In this document: positions 32,652-42,922 of the stretch, one piece after another
How positions within the stretch are numbered: position 1 is the stretch's first letter
Layout of the letters: each line of letters starts with the position of its first letter
Assembly (NCBI RefSeq): GCF_002795825.1
Contig: NZ_CP018800.1
Location: forward strand, 434,001 to 498,000
Reading direction: 5' to 3'
From: Mariprofundus ferrinatatus
Lineage (GTDB): Bacteria > Pseudomonadota > Zetaproteobacteria > Mariprofundales > Mariprofundaceae
Length of the DNA: 64,000 bases
Made by a program: the position numbers and the translations under genes
The notes under the pieces: generated by a model
The model's input: only the letters and a program-made list of their open reading frames with translations
The model's database searches: none
What the model was told of the DNA's origin: nothing

Positions 32652-34611
32652 GTTCTGGAAACGTTATCGCTCTCACCCTGATGCTGCAATGGCGGCCTCA
32701 TCCTCTGGATGGATTAAACTGTTGGTTGCCGCTGCCTGTACACTGCTTCTGCTCAGCGCCTGTGGACCGAAGCAGGGGGGTGTCATGAAGGAGCGACCCG
32801 CTGCAAGGGTGCTGCTTGAAGCGCCGCAGAGTGCGGCCGAGATCCAGACATTGATGCAGCAGGCCCGGGCAGGGGGAGACCTTGAGCGCATTCTGGCCGA
32901 ACTCGATCGACTCAGTCGTGATGCGGAAGTACCCATTCGCGAGGAGGCGGCCTTTCGCAAGGTGCAGCTGATGCTCGAAAAACAGAGGCCGGGCGCATCA
33001 GATGCACTGCATGCTGTTATGAAACGCTATCCGGAACATGCTCTTGTTCCTTATGCATCGTTTTGGGTTGCAAAATGGTGGCTCACACAGGATGAGTCCG
33101 GACGGGCACTGGAGCGGATGAAGTGGTCGCTTCAGCACAAGCGGCTGACGCGCGAGTTGGCAGATGAGATCTTCGATATAGCTCCGTCCATTACCCGGGA
33201 AGCGCCTGAGCGCGTGGCGGTAAGCTGGTTCCTGATAGCTGCCGATGTTGATCAGGGCGGTCGGGACAGCTGGCTGCGAATGGCAGCCCGACGGGCTTCA
33301 CTGGAAACGATTGAAGAGATGCACCGTGATGGCTCGCTCTCCGCTGAATTAATGCCGCTGTTCGATCTTCATGCCGGACGCGCTTATCTGATGACAGGGG
33401 ATCGTGCAGGCGTAAGTCGTATCGCCGACCTTCTTTCGGCAACCATGCCGAATCACGCCGTTGTATCGCAATTGCGGGCATGGGCATCCGGCGAGTTCCG
33501 GGCTGCAACGATTGGTGTGCTACTGCCACTTTCCGGCCCCTATGCCCGATACGGTCAGGAGGCGCTGCGCGGCCTGCGAATTGCTCTTTCTGATGTCGGA
33601 TCAGACGCCTTTATTACCCTGCGGGTTGAGGATACGAAAGGGGAGTCCGATGCCGCAGTGGCGGCGTACAAAAGGCTGGCTGATGAATCTGTAAATATGA
33701 TTATCGGCCCGCTGCTCTCTGATACCACCGAGGCGCTGGTGCCGCATCTGAAATCGGGCTTGCCTGTCATCAGCCTGACCGGCCGAATCGACCTTGCCAA
33801 ACGCTCCGGTTCCCTGTTTATCCATACCCTTTCACCTCTCGCCCAGGTCTATGTGATGGCCAACTATGCATGGCAGCATGAAGCACGGCGCATGGTGGTG
33901 ATTACCGACTCCTCTGCAGAGCAGTCTGAAGCGGAGATGTTCAGTTCATCATTTGAGGCGCTGGGCGGCGAAGTGCTCCACACCCTGCGACTTGATACGC
34001 GGGTCATGGACCAGCGCGGCAGGCTAAGGGAGCTTCGCCTTGCAACTGACGATGATCAGATCCTGGCCGAGCTGGATGAGGAGCTGAGCGTGTTCCTGCC
34101 AAAGATGGATATGGAGATGCGCGTGCCGGTCGGTTTTGATGCAGTCTACCTGGCACTTGAGGGTAGGCAGGTGTCACTGCTTGCCGGGCAGCTTGCCTAT
34201 GCAGATATCAGCGGTGTGCCGATTTATGGCAGCAGCCGTTGGCAGGATGGGCACCTGATGGATGATCGCGGGCGCTATCTCTCCAGGGCCCGTTTTGCAG
34301 CTTCAACCACATCTGCTGAGCTTCAGGGTTCTGATGATGCCTCACTTCGCCGGTTCCGCTTCGCGCACCGGGAAGCCTGGGGCAGTGACCGTACTTCGGA
34401 GCTGATGGCTCTGGCTTATGATACGATGCGTATCGCTGTGGTAATGACCAGTCGCCTGGGGCTGTCAAAATCCGAACTTGGCCGTGAACTGCACAATGAA
34501 GAGGGTTTTCCTGCCATGACCGGCCATGTCCGCTTTGATGAATCCGGCATCGGCCAGAAGCAGCTCGACATCTTCAGAATCAAGGGTGGCGAGATCGTTC
34601 CTGCAGGATAA
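32650..34611 (+). CDS. lpoA: Penicillin-binding protein activator LpoA-like
   Basis: A 653-residue outer-membrane lipoprotein. The lipobox LSAC lies at about residue 37 after a hydrophobic signal; the next 250 residues are a helical TPR-like domain, and from about residue 285 (ATIGVLLPLSGPYARYGQEALRGLRIAL) a periplasmic-binding-protein-type domain follows, the architecture of LpoA, which stimulates PBP1A. It is unusually similar in its neighbourhood to E. coli, divergent from rsmI. Two starts are possible, the ATG at 32650 and one at 32689 just before the signal peptide core; neither has a clear ribosome site. Confidence 0.87.
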   Translation: MFWKRYRSHPDAAMAASSSGWIKLLVAAACTLLLLSACGPKQGGVMKERPAARVLLEAPQSAAEIQTLMQQARAGGDLERILAELDRLSRDAEVPIREEAAFRKVQLMLEKQRPGASDALHAVMKRYPEHALVPYASFWVAKWWLTQDESGRALERMKWSLQHKRLTRELADEIFDIAPSITREAPERVAVSWFLIAADVDQGGRDSWLRMAARRASLETIEEMHRDGSLSAELMPLFDLHAGRAYLMTGDRAGVSRIADLLSATMPNHAVVSQLRAWASGEFRAATIGVLLPLSGPYARYGQEALRGLRIALSDVGSDAFITLRVEDTKGESDAAVAAYKRLADESVNMIIGPLLSDTTEALVPHLKSGLPVISLTGRIDLAKRSGSLFIHTLSPLAQVYVMANYAWQHEARRMVVITDSSAEQSEAEMFSSSFEALGGEVLHTLRLDTRVMDQRGRLRELRLATDDDQILAELDEELSVFLPKMDMEMRVPVGFDAVYLALEGRQVSLLAGQLAYADISGVPIYGSSRWQDGHLMDDRGRYLSRARFAASTTSAELQGSDDASLRRFRFAHREAWGSDRTSELMALAYDTMRIAVVMTSRLGLSKSELGRELHNEEGFPAMTGHVRFDESGIGQKQLDIFRIKGGEIVPAG

Positions 34612-34740
34612 ATTCATCCAGACGAAAACAGGTCGCCCATTTTCATGCCGTCATGTTGTGAAAATGATATTAATGATCTATAACTTGTTCCCGGGAAAGG
34701 GATTCAGTCATTGAATCACATTGATGACACGGGTGAAGCC

Positions 34741-35556
34741 ATGAAAGACAAGCTGTCCGCAACAGAAACTGTGAACCTTGAAAAGGTCTATTATGAACAG
34801 GAGCGCAAAAAGGACCTCTACCTGACCATAGGTTTTCTGGTCATTGCGGCCGCATTAGCGGGTTATCTCTGGATGACTCAGGAAGAGCCGGCAAAGCGGC
34901 CCATTTCCGGTTCGGTTGGCGAGGTTGAACGAACATATCATCCTCCGGTTGCCCCTGCTTTTTCCGGCGTAGATCAAGCGATAGTCATTGAACCCGTGGC
35001 AGATGAACCCGTGACCGCCGAACCCGAGGCAGCCGAACCCGTGGCAGCCGAATCCGTGGCAGCCGAATCCGTGGCCGCCGAAGCCGTGGCAGCCGAAGCC
35101 GTGGCAGCCGAACCTGTGACAGCCGAACCTGTGACAGCCGAACCTGTGACAGCCGAACCTGTGACAGCCGAACCTGTGACAGCCGAACCTGTGACAGCCG
35201 AACCCGTGGCCGCTGAACCCGTGGCCGCTGAACCCGTGGCCGCTGAACCCGTGGCCGCTGAACCCGTGGCCGCTGAACCCGTGGCCGCCGAAACAACTGG
35301 CAACCAGTCCGATCAGGCTGCATGGGCGGTTAATCTGGTTTCAGTGACTGATCCTTTGTCCGCTCAGGCTTTTGTCGATCAGTTAAAGTCAAATGGCTTG
35401 GATGCCGAGACCGTACAGATCATGGTAGGAAAACAGCTCTATCACCGGGTTCGCATCGCCAACCTTGAGAGCAGGAAGGCTGCAGATGAGGTGCGTGCCA
35501 GTCTGGGTCGTAACAGCGCCTATAAAGATGCCTGGATTAACCGCTACCCGAAATAG
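34741..35556 (+). CDS. SPOR-domain membrane protein with pentapeptide repeat
   Basis: A 271-residue inner-membrane protein: a short cytoplasmic N-terminus, one membrane helix (about 23-43), a long periplasmic linker containing 20 copies of an EPV(A/T)A pentapeptide, and a SPOR domain (about 195-270, AWAVNLVSVTDPLSAQAFVDQLKSNG). SPOR domains bind denuded septal glycan, so this looks like a division-site protein in the style of FtsN or DedD. The linker repeats are Glu/Pro/Ala-rich and would form an extended spacer. I use the ATG at 34741; a TTG 30 bases earlier is also possible. It ends 21 bases before the convergent sulP gene. Confidence 0.85.
   Translation: MKDKLSATETVNLEKVYYEQERKKDLYLTIGFLVIAAALAGYLWMTQEEPAKRPISGSVGEVERTYHPPVAPAFSGVDQAIVIEPVADEPVTAEPEAAEPVAAESVAAESVAAEAVAAEAVAAEPVTAEPVTAEPVTAEPVTAEPVTAEPVTAEPVAAEPVAAEPVAAEPVAAEPVAAEPVAAETTGNQSDQAAWAVNLVSVTDPLSAQAFVDQLKSNGLDAETVQIMVGKQLYHRVRIANLESRKAADEVRASLGRNSAYKDAWINRYPK
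34990..35289 (+). repeat. 20 tandem 15-bp units encoding EPVTA/EPVAA
   Basis: Twenty consecutive 15-base units. Units 9-14 (35110-35199) are the identical GAACCTGTGACAGCC and units 15-20 are near-identical GAACCCGTGGCCGCT or GCC. The identity at DNA level suggests recent slippage expansion; unit number can change without breaking the frame. Confidence 0.95.
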
Positions 35557-35577
35557 GTCATATGGCGCAGAGGCAGG

Positions 35578-37095
35578 CTAGGCCAGTTTGTCGTCGGCGA
35601 CATGGTAGTGCGGATCTTCCTTGATGTTCACCTCGACGAGGTCACCGGCTCTCTCCAGCAGCTCTTTGCACTCGATGCTCAGATGGCGCAGGTGAAGCGT
35701 TTTGCCCTCTTGCGTGTATTTGTCGGCCAGAGAATCGATCGTCTCAATTGCCGAGTGGTCGGCAACACGGGAGTAGGCGAAGTCAATGATTACATCTTCA
35801 GGATCGTTTTTGATATCGAAGAGCTCATTGAAGCGATGGACTGATGCGAAGAAGAGCGGGCCGTGGACGACATAAATCTTGCTGCCTGCTTCGTTGATAT
35901 GGGTGTCGGCATAGATGTGGCGCGCCTGTTTCCATGCGAAGATCAGGGCGGTAGCGATCACACCGACGACCACGGCAATAGCCAGATCTGTGAAAACGGT
36001 GACCACGGCAACCAGAATGCCGACAAAGGAGTCCTCGCGCGGAATCTTGTTCAGAAGGTTGAAACTGCCCCACTCGAAAGTGCCGATCACCACCATGAAC
36101 ATGATGCCGACAAGTGCGGCTACAGGGATCATCTCAATCAGAGGTGATGCGAAGAGGATAAAGCTGAGCAGGAACAGGGCCGCTGCGATGCCGGAAAGGT
36201 TTCGCAGGCCGCCGGATGAGATGTTGATCATGCTCTGTCCGATCATCGCACAGCCACCCATGGTGCCGAAGAATCCGGAGACGAGGTTGGAGGCGCCCTG
36301 ACCGATGCAGACGCGATTACCGTGGCCGCGCGTGCCGGTCATCTCATCAATCACACTCATGGTCAGCAGCGATTCGATCAGGCCGATGGCGGCAAGGATC
36401 ACGGCATAGGGGAAGATGATCTGCAGGGTCTCGAAGTTCAGCGGGATTTCCGGAATATGGAACGGCGGAAATCCGCCTCCGATACTGGCGATATCGCCGA
36501 CCGATTTCGTGTCCAGGCCTCCGAAGATCACGATCACTGAAATGACCACAATGGCGGCAAGGCCAGATGGCACTGCGCGCGTGAGCTTGGGCAGGAAATG
36601 CATGATCAACATGGTCAGCAGGATAAGCCCGGCCATGATGTAGAGCGGGGAGCCGCTCATCCATTCGCCCTCAGGGGTCTGGAACTGTTTGAGCTGAGCC
36701 AGAAAGATGACAATGGCCAGACCGTTCACGAATCCGAGCAGGACGGGGTAGGGAACCATGCGGATAAATTTACCCAGCTTCAGCAGGCCGGCACCAATCT
36801 GGATCACTCCCATCAGTACTACCGTGGCAAAGAGATACTCAACGCCGTGCTGGGCAACCAGTGCTACCATCACCACGGCCAGCGCGCCTGTTGCACCTGA
36901 GATCATGCCGGGGCGACCACCGATCAGTGAAGTGATCAGGCCGACCATGAACGCCGCATAAAGGCCTACCAGCGGATGCACACCGGCAACAAATGCAAAG
37001 GCGACCGCTTCCGGAACCAGAGCGAGGGCTACGGTAAGGCCGGAGAGGATATCATCCTTGGCTTTTGCGGCGTGATCGTAATAGAGCTGAAACAT
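35578..37095 (-). CDS. SulP-family anion transporter
   Basis: A 505-residue SLC26/SulP transporter. The membrane domain (about 1-395) has the SulP start [42 protein letters not shown] and [10 protein letters not shown], and ends in a cytoplasmic STAS domain (about 405-500, [20 protein letters not shown] and [23 protein letters not shown]). Substrates in the family are sulphate, bicarbonate or other anions; bicarbonate uptake of the BicA type is possible but not shown. The window has no neighbouring carbon-fixation gene. Convergent with the SPOR gene, the two stops are only 21 bases apart. Confidence 0.92.
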   Translation of the reverse strand: MFQLYYDHAAKAKDDILSGLTVALALVPEAVAFAFVAGVHPLVGLYAAFMVGLITSLIGGRPGMISGATGALAVVMVALVAQHGVEYLFATVVLMGVIQIGAGLLKLGKFIRMVPYPVLLGFVNGLAIVIFLAQLKQFQTPEGEWMSGSPLYIMAGLILLTMLIMHFLPKLTRAVPSGLAAIVVISVIVIFGGLDTKSVGDIASIGGGFPPFHIPEIPLNFETLQIIFPYAVILAAIGLIESLLTMSVIDEMTGTRGHGNRVCIGQGASNLVSGFFGTMGGCAMIGQSMINISSGGLRNLSGIAAALFLLSFILFASPLIEMIPVAALVGIMFMVVIGTFEWGSFNLLNKIPREDSFVGILVAVVTVFTDLAIAVVVGVIATALIFAWKQARHIYADTHINEAGSKIYVVHGPLFFASVHRFNELFDIKNDPEDVIIDFAYSRVADHSAIETIDSLADKYTQEGKTLHLRHLSIECKELLERAGDLVEVNIKEDPHYHVADDKLA

Positions 37096-37144
37096 GGGGT
37101 GACTCCTTGGGGAGCGGCACTCTAGCCGCTAATAACCGGAGTGC

Positions 37145-37175
37145 AAAAAATACGGGCCGCCAGAGGCGACCCGTA
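37145..37175 (-). terminator. Rho-independent terminator (minus strand)
   Basis: On the minus strand TACGGGTCGCC (37175-37165) pairs with GGCGGCCCGTA (37161-37151, one G-U pair) around a three-base loop, then six T residues (37150-37145). It ends the OmpA-family gene 37204-37857, before the sulP gene. Confidence 0.88.
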
Positions 37176-37203
37176 GATATTGCCGAACTATAAATAAGAT
37201 CGG

Positions 37204-37857
37204 TTATTTCATGACACGCAGTTCAACACGACGGTTTTTGGCCCGACCTTCCGCTGTGTCGTTGCCGACAATCGGCTGGGACTCACCGTAGCCTTTCGAA
37301 CTCAGCCTGTTGGTGCTGATGCCGTGACCTGCCAGATAATCCATCACACTGGCTGCACGACGATCAGAGAGCGCCTGGTTGTATGCATCACTGCCTGAGC
37401 TGTCGGTATGTGCCGCAACTTCAACATTGATCTCGGAGCGCCTGTTCAGTGTTGCAACTGCTTTATCGAGGGTTGCAGTCGATGCAGCAGTCAGATCGGC
37501 ACTGTTGTGCTCAAAGTTGATACCGTCCAGCTTGATGATTTCGACAACGACTGGAGCAGGAGGAGCGCAGTTTACACCGCTCTGTTTGCGTGCCTCGTTG
37601 GCCAGCGACAGCGTTTTTGCCTTAAGCTCTGCAGTCTCTTCCGGGTGGTATCCATGCTCGTTGATTTCATGGGCTGTCCAGTAGAGATAGGCTACTGCTT
37701 TGGCTTGCAGTGCGGGTGCGCACTGTTCGGCTCCGGCATCCTTGGCTGCAGCAATGGCAGCCCTTGCTTCAGCCAGTTCATCGATATCAACATTGGTATG
37801 AGACGCGCACGCGGCCAGTGAGATGGACGCGATGAGTATTGTCAGACGCATAATCAT
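37204..37857 (-). CDS. OmpA-family lipoprotein
   Basis: A 217-residue lipoprotein with lipobox SLAAC (Cys17) and a C-terminal OmpA-like peptidoglycan-binding domain (about 105-217): INFEHNSADLTAASTATLD, VEVAAHTDSSGSDAYNQALSDRRAASVMDYL and GKAKNRRVELRVMK-type ending. Between is a helical region with a Cys pair. The domain architecture is that of Pal-like or YiaD-like lipoproteins; the tolB/pal operon is absent, so it is not Pal itself. Its ATG overlaps the preceding small gene's stop codon in ATGA, so the two are coupled. Confidence 0.85.
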   Translation of the reverse strand: MIMRLTILIASISLAACASHTNVDIDELAEARAAIAAAKDAGAEQCAPALQAKAVAYLYWTAHEINEHGYHPEETAELKAKTLSLANEARKQSGVNCAPPAPVVVEIIKLDGINFEHNSADLTAASTATLDKAVATLNRRSEINVEVAAHTDSSGSDAYNQALSDRRAASVMDYLAGHGISTNRLSSKGYGESQPIVGNDTAEGRAKNRRVELRVMK

Positions 37858-38108
37858 TGTGCACCCCCAGCCTGAGATGCATGATCTTCAGCCATCCGCA
37901 TAAACTCTTTGGCAACACTGGTGTCGTGCTGTGCTTTTTCTTCAAGTGCCACCTTGGTCAGCTCCCGTGCCAGATGCGCATGGTAGCTGTTGTTTCCTTC
38001 CAGCTGTGATCTCAGCTGCTGGGCCCGATCTTCGATGCTTGTGAACATGCCGGCCTGTGCAGGCATAGCAAAAGCAAGCAGTGAAAATAAGAGTAGAATT
38101 TTTTTCAT
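37854..38108 (-). CDS. Small exported protein, coupled to OmpA-family lipoprotein
   Basis: An 84-residue protein I do not recognise. A signal peptide (about 1-19, cleaved after AQA) is followed by a short alpha-helical mature part (GMFTSIEDRAQQLRSQLEGNNSYHAHLARELTKVALEEKAQ). Its start at 38108 has GGAGGTT nine bases upstream. Its stop overlaps the lipoprotein's start by four bases (ATGA), so they should act together. Homologous pairs of a small helical Cys-free exported protein and an OmpA-domain lipoprotein are plausible envelope subunits, but I cannot name them. Confidence 0.65.
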   Translation of the reverse strand: MKKILLLFSLLAFAMPAQAGMFTSIEDRAQQLRSQLEGNNSYHAHLARELTKVALEEKAQHDTSVAKEFMRMAEDHASQAGGAQ

Positions 38109-38201
38109 TATTTCAACCTCCTCCTTCAGAGATAACTCTAGCTTAGCAGATAATTTGATCTTCATAAGGGGAAAATATACGCGTTGCTGGAGAAAAACGG
38201 G

Positions 38202-38867
38202 TCAAATGCGTGAAGTGGAGTCCTGCAGCTGATCCAGTTCGCGTAACAGCCCCTTTCTTCTGAACAGCAGTGTCAGATGTCCGCCGCCATTGTTACGCCA
38301 GATGTGTGCTGCGCGCAATCCGGCCATCAGCAGGGTACGTACCCGGCGGGTATTTTCGCTCTGGCTGAGATGTTCGGTTTTGCCGCGCACGATAATGCGC
38401 GGTTTCATCGTACTGATCGTCTCCCCGTAAAGGTCGGCAATGGCAGCAATTACGCTGGGGTGTGAGGCGCTTCCGAAATAGTGCCTCTGTTTGTCAATGC
38501 GTATCATACCCTCGGCCAGCCTGCCCCGTAGCGCACTATCCTTGTTCAGCCGCTGTTCAATGGTGAGAAGGCCGGCGCAGTAGCTCATCAGAATTTTGCT
38601 TTGCGGGATGGCCCTGCCGACGAGGATTTCACGACTTACCCTGATGCCGGTGCGCAGCTGGTTCAGGCTGCCGTAAATATCGGCAGGAGAGGTGTATTCC
38701 TCGCTTTTGATGAAAATACTTTCGATCAATGCTCTGCTATCCTCCGCATCGGCCAGGCCTTTGCGGGCAATGGCGTCGACCAGATAGACCGCCTGCGTGA
38801 GTGCTGCAAGTGCGATGGCGCGGTTATGCATTGGCGACGTGTGTGTGGAATGTGCTGCGGTGGACAT
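38202..38867 (-). CDS. hflD: High-frequency lysogenization protein HflD homologue
   Basis: A 221-residue protein matching the HflD (YcfC) family over its length, about 15 residues longer at the N-terminus. The family start NRAIALAALTQAVYLVDAIARKG and later ALRGRLAEGMIRIDKQRHYFG and RVRTLLMAGLRAAHIWRNNGGG are present. HflD is a membrane-associated protein that in E. coli alters lambda CII activity; its cellular role is not clear. The neighbouring mnmA, usual in proteobacteria, is absent here. Its start at 38867 has no clear ribosome site, so the ATG at 38831 could be the true start. Divergent from a DUF455 gene. Confidence 0.8.
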   Translation of the reverse strand: MSTAAHSTHTSPMHNRAIALAALTQAVYLVDAIARKGLADAEDSRALIESIFIKSEEYTSPADIYGSLNQLRTGIRVSREILVGRAIPQSKILMSYCAGLLTIEQRLNKDSALRGRLAEGMIRIDKQRHYFGSASHPSVIAAIADLYGETISTMKPRIIVRGKTEHLSQSENTRRVRTLLMAGLRAAHIWRNNGGGHLTLLFRRKGLLRELDQLQDSTSRI

Positions 38868-38907
38868 GGTTTGATATGCTGGAGTTTGAAGCGGAGTTTC
38901 TCAAGAG

Positions 38908-39705
38908 ATGAATGAATTAAGAGCAGCGGCGCAACACTGCCTGCTGATAAGCAATGTTGATGATAAACTTTCTGCAGTAAGGCAGCTGAATAGCCTGTGG
39001 TTGTCTGAAGATATAGCGCTGGATCGGCTGTGGAGTGCTCCCGCAGTGGAGTCACCCGGAAGGCCGGAACGTCCGGAGATGATCAAGGCGAGCAGGGTGC
39101 CTCGGCGCGGTTTCGGCACCACCCAGGGTCGTGCGATCATGATGCATGCCATTGCCCACATCGAGTTTAACGCCATCAATCTGGCGCTTGATGCCGTGCA
39201 GCGATTTGCCGGAATGCCAGAGGAGTTCTACAGCGACTGGCTGCGCGTGGCGCATGAAGAGGCCTACCATTTCGAATTGATCCGTGCCCATATGCGCCAT
39301 CTGGGGGCCGATTACGGTGATTTTGTCGCGCATGGAGGACTGTGGGAGATGTGCGAAAAAACGGCTTACGATGTATTGGCCCGCATGGCGCTGGTGCCGC
39401 GTGTGCTTGAGGCACGCGGACTGGATGTGACCCCCGGCATTCAGGAGAAACTGATCCAGGCCGGAGATGAGAATGCGGCCACGATTCTCGACGTGATCCT
39501 GCGTGATGAGATCGGCCATGTGGCAATAGGCAATCGCTGGTATCGCCACCTCTGCCGGGAACGGGGGTTGGAGCCGGTTCCATACTTTTTACAGCTGCTG
39601 GAGAAACACTATCCAAAGGGTCTGTTTGGCCCGTTCAATATTGATGCACGCGAGCGGGCGGGATTCTCTGAAAGCGAACTGGCGATGTTGATTGGCGAAC
39701 AATAA
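38908..39705 (+). CDS. DUF455-family ferritin-like protein
   Basis: A 265-residue protein of DUF455, predicted to have a ferritin-like di-iron four-helix bundle. The paired carboxylate-His signatures are visible: ARIEF-type HAIAHIEFNAINLAL, HEEAYHFELIRAHM and RDEIGHVAIGNRW, which give Glu/His sets on three helices. The family's reaction is unknown; some members are fused to acyltransferase or sit in cyclic AMP gene clusters. The ATG at 38908 lacks an obvious strong ribosome site. It is divergent from hflD and its end lies 20 bases before the end of a convergent hybrid kinase gene. Confidence 0.85.
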   Translation: MNELRAAAQHCLLISNVDDKLSAVRQLNSLWLSEDIALDRLWSAPAVESPGRPERPEMIKASRVPRRGFGTTQGRAIMMHAIAHIEFNAINLALDAVQRFAGMPEEFYSDWLRVAHEEAYHFELIRAHMRHLGADYGDFVAHGGLWEMCEKTAYDVLARMALVPRVLEARGLDVTPGIQEKLIQAGDENAATILDVILRDEIGHVAIGNRWYRHLCRERGLEPVPYFLQLLEKHYPKGLFGPFNIDARERAGFSESELAMLIGEQ

Positions 39706-39725
39706 ACTGGGGATAAGGGTTGTTA

Positions 39726-42700
39726 TCACTGGCCTTTTTTGAGTTTTTCACTGATAAGACGGCCTAGTTCAGTTACCTCATAGGGCTTGCGCAGAACCTC
39801 GACACCGTTGACTTTCTCAGTATTCATCACTTTCTGTTGGTCGTAGCCGGTGGTGAATATGCATGGGATATCGGGATCAATCTTGCGCATCTCAAGCAGA
39901 GCTTCGACGCCGCCAAGCCTCGGCATTACCAGATCAAGAACAACCAGTCTGATCGTCCGGTTATGGGAGCGGAACAGTTCAACGGCTTCAATACCATTGT
40001 TCGCAGTGAGAACACGGTAGCCCATGCCCTCCACTATTTCTTGCACCGTTGTAATCAACACTTCGTCGTCATCGACCACCAGGATCGTTTCACCCTCACC
40101 TTTTTCGATAGAGGGCTCGTGGCCGCTTTGCGCATGCTGTTCAGCCGGTTCGGAATCAACGACCGGGAGATAGATGTCAAAGCGGCTTCCTTTGCCGGTC
40201 TTCGATTTGACCGTGATCACGCCACCATGTGTCTGAACGGTGCCATAGACCATCGACAGTCCCAGGCCCGTACCTTTGCCAACGTCTTTGGTGGTAAAGA
40301 AGGGGTCAAAGATGAGATCAAGATCATTCTCGTTTATTCCGGAGCCGTTATCGGCAACAGAGATCAGCGCGAAATCCTGCGTATCAACTTCAGGGTGCTC
40401 ATGTCTGAAAGCCTTTGAAGCAGAGTATCTCTTCAGGGAGATGGTGATTCGCGGATCATCCCTGTCCTGAACGGCATCACGGGCATTGTTGAGAAGGTTA
40501 ACCATCACCTGTTGCAACTGGTTCAGATCCGCCCTGACATAGATGGCCTCACTGCCCACCTGATATTCAAGGGTGATGTTTTCAGGGATCGAAACTTTAT
40601 GCAGCTTGGCCGTCTCCTTGATAAAAGGCGGCAGGTTCAGAGGTTTCATCTGTACGATGGTTCGTCGCGAAAACGAAAGCAACTGCTGGATCATGTCCGA
40701 GGCCCTGAAGGAGAGGTTTTCGATGGTTTCAAGCCGTTTGATGATCTCAGGCTGCACTTTCGTCTTTTTCTTGAGCAGGTAAAGATTGCCTGTGATGCCT
40801 GCCAGTGTGTTATTGAAGTCGTGGGCGATGCCACCCACCAGCGTACCGATCGCTTCCATTTTCTGCGCCTGATGGAACCGCTCTTCCAGTGCTTCATAAT
40901 CCTCGATACTTTGATGGAGGCCAACGAAGTGGCTGATGTTGCCCTCACTGTCGAAAATCGGCGAGATGGTCAGGATCGCCGGGAATTGGCTGCCCTCTTT
41001 GCGTTTGACCACGATTCTTCTTTGCCAGGTTTTCCTGCCCAGAATTGTATCCCACATCTCCTGAAAATATTCGGCAGGGTGCTCGCCACTGTTCAGGATC
41101 CTTGGGTTATTGCCGATCGCCTCATCTACAGAGAAGCCGGTTATCTTGCAGAAGGCCGGGTTCACATACTCGATACTTCCATCTTTGTCGGTAATCATGA
41201 TCGACTCACCGGCATGCTCGATCGCTTTCGACAGCTTGAGGATCTTTTCCTCACTCTGCCTCTTTTCGCTCAGGTCGCGGATAAAGGCTGTGAATATGGG
41301 GCTATCTTCAGTTTTAATGGGAGAGATTGAGAGTTCAATCGGGAACTCATGGCCATCCCTGTGCTGGGCCATGGCTTCAATGCGCTTGTTGATTGCCAAT
41401 GGCTTCTCGGCATCAAGGTGTTTCCGCATACCCCGCAGATGTTTTGCTCTGAAGCGGTCCGGAATAATACTCTCCTGTATGGTTTGGCCGATGATCTCCT
41501 CTTTTCTGTAGCCGAATGTATCTTCAGCGGCCTTGTTGAACTCAATGATACGCCCCTCATGGTCGATAGAGATGACGCTGTCCAGTGCTATGCGAACAGC
41601 TTCGTTTATCCTGATCTCAGACAGGTAAGCGGCTCTCTCGGCGTCAATTCTTCTCGACACCGCCCTAGCAAGAGCCAAGGAGATAAATGCAGCTATCAGC
41701 AGTGCAACACCACCCCATAAAAAGGTTCTATGTCGCGTGCTGGCAAGCATGGCCTCGATTTCGGCTGTCGGGTTATAGGCGATAATCTTCCAGTTGCCGG
41801 TATCAGACTTGTAGCGCGATTCGGGGTTCTTTTCTTCATCGGAAAATATGTCTACGGTGGAGTAACAGTAGACGCCCATCTTGTTCTCAATGTGACCCCG
41901 AAGCTTACTGGATATTTCACGCCACGCTTCGGGATGATCTCTCTGGAAGCGCACATCACGCCTATCCTTGAACATAAAGCCCCATGCGAGACCGTGCGGA
42001 TTACTGTGCAGCCAGTAACCGTTGCTGTCGACCAGATGGCTGAGATGGGGATTGCGGGCATGGATTTTGACGAAGTGTTCCAGCAATTGGTTTCCCAGAT
42101 AGTTCACCACTACAATTCCGAGGCGGCTGCCATCTTCTGTGAACACCGGTGCGGAAAAGCGGATCATCGGCTTGTGCGGAACCTCAACCTCACCATGTTC
42201 CATATTGAGATCAAACCTGGAAATATAGACTTCGCCCGGCTTGAGGTTTATCGCTTTAGTGAAATAGTATCGATTCTGTTTGGATTGCAGCTGTTCCGCA
42301 GGAACAACAGACGCAAGACCATCATTGAAATTAATACGAATGCGCTCCATGCCCTCGTTGTCGATGAACCGCACCTGATCGTAAATCTTCTTTGACTGGG
42401 AAAAAACCATGTATTCATGGGCAATATCCTCAAGCGCTTCCGGCCCTCTTTCGCCAAAGGCGTCTGATAACTCACTTTGTGCAGCAAGATAGACCACATC
42501 CGAGAGGATTAAATCGAAGTCATGGATGATCGCCTCCCTCTGCCGTTCGATCATGCTGCGATTTTGCTCAATCAGAACCTTTACCCTGTTTTTTGCCTCT
42601 AGGTAGTAGATCGAAAAACCAACAGCAGCAATTAGCATTGCAATGGGGAAGAAGGTAAGTAAAAAGTAGCGGATGGTTCTCCCTGACAGGGAAAAGGCGG

Positions 42701-42737
42701 CACTTTGACGATGTCCGTTGGAGTCCGAACTTACCAT
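39726..42737 (-). CDS. Hybrid histidine kinase: Cache-like sensor, two PAS, HisKA, HATPase, receiver
   Basis: A 1003-residue membrane sensor. Two membrane helices (about 25-45 and 340-360) bracket a periplasmic sensor of Cache-like type; the cytoplasmic part has two PAS domains (about 380-490 and 500-620), a HisKA domain with His639 in GGIAHDFNN, a HATPase (N box [10 protein letters not shown]2 [11 protein letters not shown]) and a C-terminal receiver with Asp935 in [12 protein letters not shown]. It has no HPt domain. Its PAS-HisKA-receiver half closely resembles the two tandem kinases at 52.3-57.3 kb. The first ligand of the sensor is unknown. Convergent with the DUF455 gene; divergent from the DUF1015 gene. 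Confidence 0.93.
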   Translation of the reverse strand: MVSSDSNGHRQSAAFSLSGRTIRYFLLTFFPIAMLIAAVGFSIYYLEAKNRVKVLIEQNRSMIERQREAIIHDFDLILSDVVYLAAQSELSDAFGERGPEALEDIAHEYMVFSQSKKIYDQVRFIDNEGMERIRINFNDGLASVVPAEQLQSKQNRYYFTKAINLKPGEVYISRFDLNMEHGEVEVPHKPMIRFSAPVFTEDGSRLGIVVVNYLGNQLLEHFVKIHARNPHLSHLVDSNGYWLHSNPHGLAWGFMFKDRRDVRFQRDHPEAWREISSKLRGHIENKMGVYCYSTVDIFSDEEKNPESRYKSDTGNWKIIAYNPTAEIEAMLASTRHRTFLWGGVALLIAAFISLALARAVSRRIDAERAAYLSEIRINEAVRIALDSVISIDHEGRIIEFNKAAEDTFGYRKEEIIGQTIQESIIPDRFRAKHLRGMRKHLDAEKPLAINKRIEAMAQHRDGHEFPIELSISPIKTEDSPIFTAFIRDLSEKRQSEEKILKLSKAIEHAGESIMITDKDGSIEYVNPAFCKITGFSVDEAIGNNPRILNSGEHPAEYFQEMWDTILGRKTWQRRIVVKRKEGSQFPAILTISPIFDSEGNISHFVGLHQSIEDYEALEERFHQAQKMEAIGTLVGGIAHDFNNTLAGITGNLYLLKKKTKVQPEIIKRLETIENLSFRASDMIQQLLSFSRRTIVQMKPLNLPPFIKETAKLHKVSIPENITLEYQVGSEAIYVRADLNQLQQVMVNLLNNARDAVQDRDDPRITISLKRYSASKAFRHEHPEVDTQDFALISVADNGSGINENDLDLIFDPFFTTKDVGKGTGLGLSMVYGTVQTHGGVITVKSKTGKGSRFDIYLPVVDSEPAEQHAQSGHEPSIEKGEGETILVVDDDEVLITTVQEIVEGMGYRVLTANNGIEAVELFRSHNRTIRLVVLDLVMPRLGGVEALLEMRKIDPDIPCIFTTGYDQQKVMNTEKVNGVEVLRKPYEVTELGRLISEKLKKGQ

Positions 42738-42889
42738 GGCTTGAGCTTAGCATCGTTCTCTCTGTTTTGGCTACCTACCGTGCAGGCATAAATGGCGATC
42801 ATATATGGCGGCCAGGTATCTTCTGCTTCTTGCTTGTCGATTTATGCCAATAAGAACAGAATTGCAGAATCGATACTGCGACAGGGCAA

Positions 42890-42917
42890 GAAAACGCCTG
42901 TCTCTTTTTCCTTGGAG
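42890..42917 (+). terminator. Weak hairpin and T run in front of the DUF1015 gene
   Basis: GACAGG (42890-42895) pairs with CCTGTC (42907-42912) across an 11-base loop, and TCTTTTTCC follows, ending just before the ribosome site of the DUF1015 gene. It resembles a terminator or attenuator but is short. Confidence 0.3.
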
Positions 42918-42922
42918 ATCCC

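Noticed and set aside
34990-35289. CRISPR array
   Set aside because: The repeats are directly adjoining 15-bp coding units with no unique spacers.
34974-35323. Minus-strand open frames of 109 and 112 codons in the repeat region
   Set aside because: They are by-products of the 15-bp tandem repeat, with no ribosome site and repetitive composition.
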